Shown one piece after another: positions 12,282 through 13,169 of a stretch of 13,169 nucleotides of DNA (the stretch's first letter is position 1; every line of letters starts with the position of its first letter). The stretch spans positions 1 through 13,169 of the forward strand of contig JAAFHE010000033.1 in assembly GCA_013298265.1 (NCBI GenBank), read 5' to 3'. A program made the position numbers and the translations under genes. The notes beneath the pieces were generated by a model that saw nothing but the letters and a program-made list of their open reading frames with translations, made no database searches and was not told the DNA's origin. Origin of the DNA: Lysobacterales bacterium. GTDB lineage: Bacteria > Pseudomonadota > Gammaproteobacteria > Xanthomonadales > Rhodanobacteraceae.

Positions 12282-13157
12282 TCAGGCTCCCGTTGCTGAA
12301 CCCGCTAACTGGTCGCAAAAGGCAAGGATCGTCGCCGCAACCTGCGCGGCGTTTTCCAGATGCAGATGGTGGTTGCCCGGCAGATGCCGCAGCGTCACGT
12401 CCGCAACGCAGGCCGCGCGCGCTTGCATCATCGCTTCGGGCAGATACGCGGGTGCCGGCTGGGCCAGCAGCACCAGCGTCGGTGCCACGATGCCGCGCAG
12501 GATGGTTTGGATCTGCGCTTCGGTGGAGCGCAGCGGCGAAGCCAGCGTCAGGCGTGCGTCACTTGACCAGGACCAACCCCCCGGCACTGCAGCCAGTCCA
12601 CGCTCGACCAATGCCGAGGCTGAGGCTTCACTGAGATCGTTAACCTGCATGCGCGCGCGTATCGCAAGCGACGTGTCCGGGAAAATCCGCAGGGACTTGT
12701 CGCGGAACTCGGCGCGCTGGGACATGCCACGCCGCAACTGTTCCAGCGCCGCTTCCGGCGCGGCGGTCAACGGACCCAGCGACTCGATCAGCAACAGCGT
12801 CTGTACCGATTCGGGCTGGGCTGCAGCGAAGATGCTGGCGGTAGCGCCGCCCAGCGAATGGCCGAGCAGCGAAAACCGTTGCCAGCCCAGCACCTGTGCT
12901 ACCGCCTGAATATCGGCCAGGTATTCAACATAGTGGTACCAACCGCCCGGCGGCCTGTGCCCCGAACGACCGTGGCCAGGCAAGTCGATCGCGACGACAT
13001 GGAACCGCGACGCCAGCAGTGGCGCAAGTGCGCTGAATGAGGCGGCGTTGTCGAGCCAGCCGTGCAGAGCCAGCAGCGGCGGCAAAGCCTCGTCGCCCCA
13101 GCACTGGGCGGCAAGGGTCAGGTGCGGCAGCTCGATCGTGAGCTCACGCGGCGACAT
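12282..13157 (-). CDS. Alpha/beta-fold serine hydrolase (SERHL/Kraken-like)
   Basis: This 291-aa cytoplasmic hydrolase has the alpha/beta fold layout: oxyanion-hole motif LHGWLDNAASF (31-41), strand-turn AIDLPGHGRSGHRP (56-69), nucleophile elbow GHSLGG with Ser101, and the catalytic-His region LPGNHHLHLE (259-268). The combination HGWLDN, GHGRSxHRP, LGW, GHSLGG and LGPL resembles the SERHL/Kraken serine hydrolase-like group; substrates are not defined. No acidic residue is at the usual position after strand 7 (the segment reads LLAQPAPAYLP), but Glu125 in LIESLGPL is well placed (see findings). The start at 13155-13157 is preceded on the minus strand by AGGGG with suitable spacing, so the gene is complete although it ends 12 bp from the window edge. 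Confidence 0.9.
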   Translation of the reverse strand: MSPRELTIELPHLTLAAQCWGDEALPPLLALHGWLDNAASFSALAPLLASRFHVVAIDLPGHGRSGHRPPGGWYHYVEYLADIQAVAQVLGWQRFSLLGHSLGGATASIFAAAQPESVQTLLLIESLGPLTAAPEAALEQLRRGMSQRAEFRDKSLRIFPDTSLAIRARMQVNDLSEASASALVERGLAAVPGGWSWSSDARLTLASPLRSTEAQIQTILRGIVAPTLVLLAQPAPAYLPEAMMQARAACVADVTLRHLPGNHHLHLENAAQVAATILAFCDQLAGSATGA

Positions 13158-13169
13158 TCTGTGCCCCTG

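Overview
This window is a GC-rich, gene-dense chromosomal segment from a gammaproteobacterium. Xanthomonadales (the Rhodanobacteraceae/Xanthomonadaceae group) is the best guess. Support comes from the gene set (Rep, class C acid phosphatase, PyrF, long PlsB, TtcA, RdgC), the PyrF variant motif DLKFFDVPAT with a PVGNSDDQKRT stretch, strong G/C preference at third codon positions, and several genes with TACAAT promoters and no Shine-Dalgarno sequence. No marker such as 16S rRNA is present, so the placement is inference. I see no mobile element, CRISPR array, tRNA or rRNA, and most of the window is housekeeping DNA.

Layout: (1) 65-2044 encodes Rep DNA helicase. (2) 2121-3738 is a two-gene unit: a periplasm-facing lipoprotein acid phosphatase/5'-nucleotidase of the e(P4) type, then pyrF, the last step of UMP synthesis, 7 bp downstream. 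(3) 3739-4107 is the only long non-coding stretch (369 bp). It holds an AT-rich block with nested inverted repeats, a candidate sigma70 promoter and a convincing intrinsic terminator, which together could define a small RNA of about 120 nt. (4) 4108-5031 encodes an unrecognised lipoprotein and ends at a 13-bp-stem terminator. (5) 5140-7674 is plsB, the first acyltransferase of phospholipid synthesis, possibly on a leaderless mRNA. (6) 7810-9144 encodes an NhaC-family antiporter whose 3' end overlaps the convergent ydcH-like gene (9132-9338, minus). (7) 9475-10350 is ttcA (tRNA 2-thiocytidine-32) and 10421-11335 is rdgC (recombination-associated DNA-binding protein). (8) 11494-12255 encodes a YgjP-like zinc metallopeptidase, and 12282-13157 (minus) an alpha/beta serine hydrolase converging on it.

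The genes do not form one pathway. Real linkages are limited to the phosphatase-pyrF pair (nucleotide salvage beside de novo pyrimidine synthesis) and possibly ttcA-rdgC read in the same direction. The observations most worth following are non-coding: the pyrF-lipoprotein intergenic region, overlapping alternative hairpins before the antiporter gene, and a 40-nt imperfect hairpin in the leader of the YgjP-like gene. No clearly new multi-gene system is visible.
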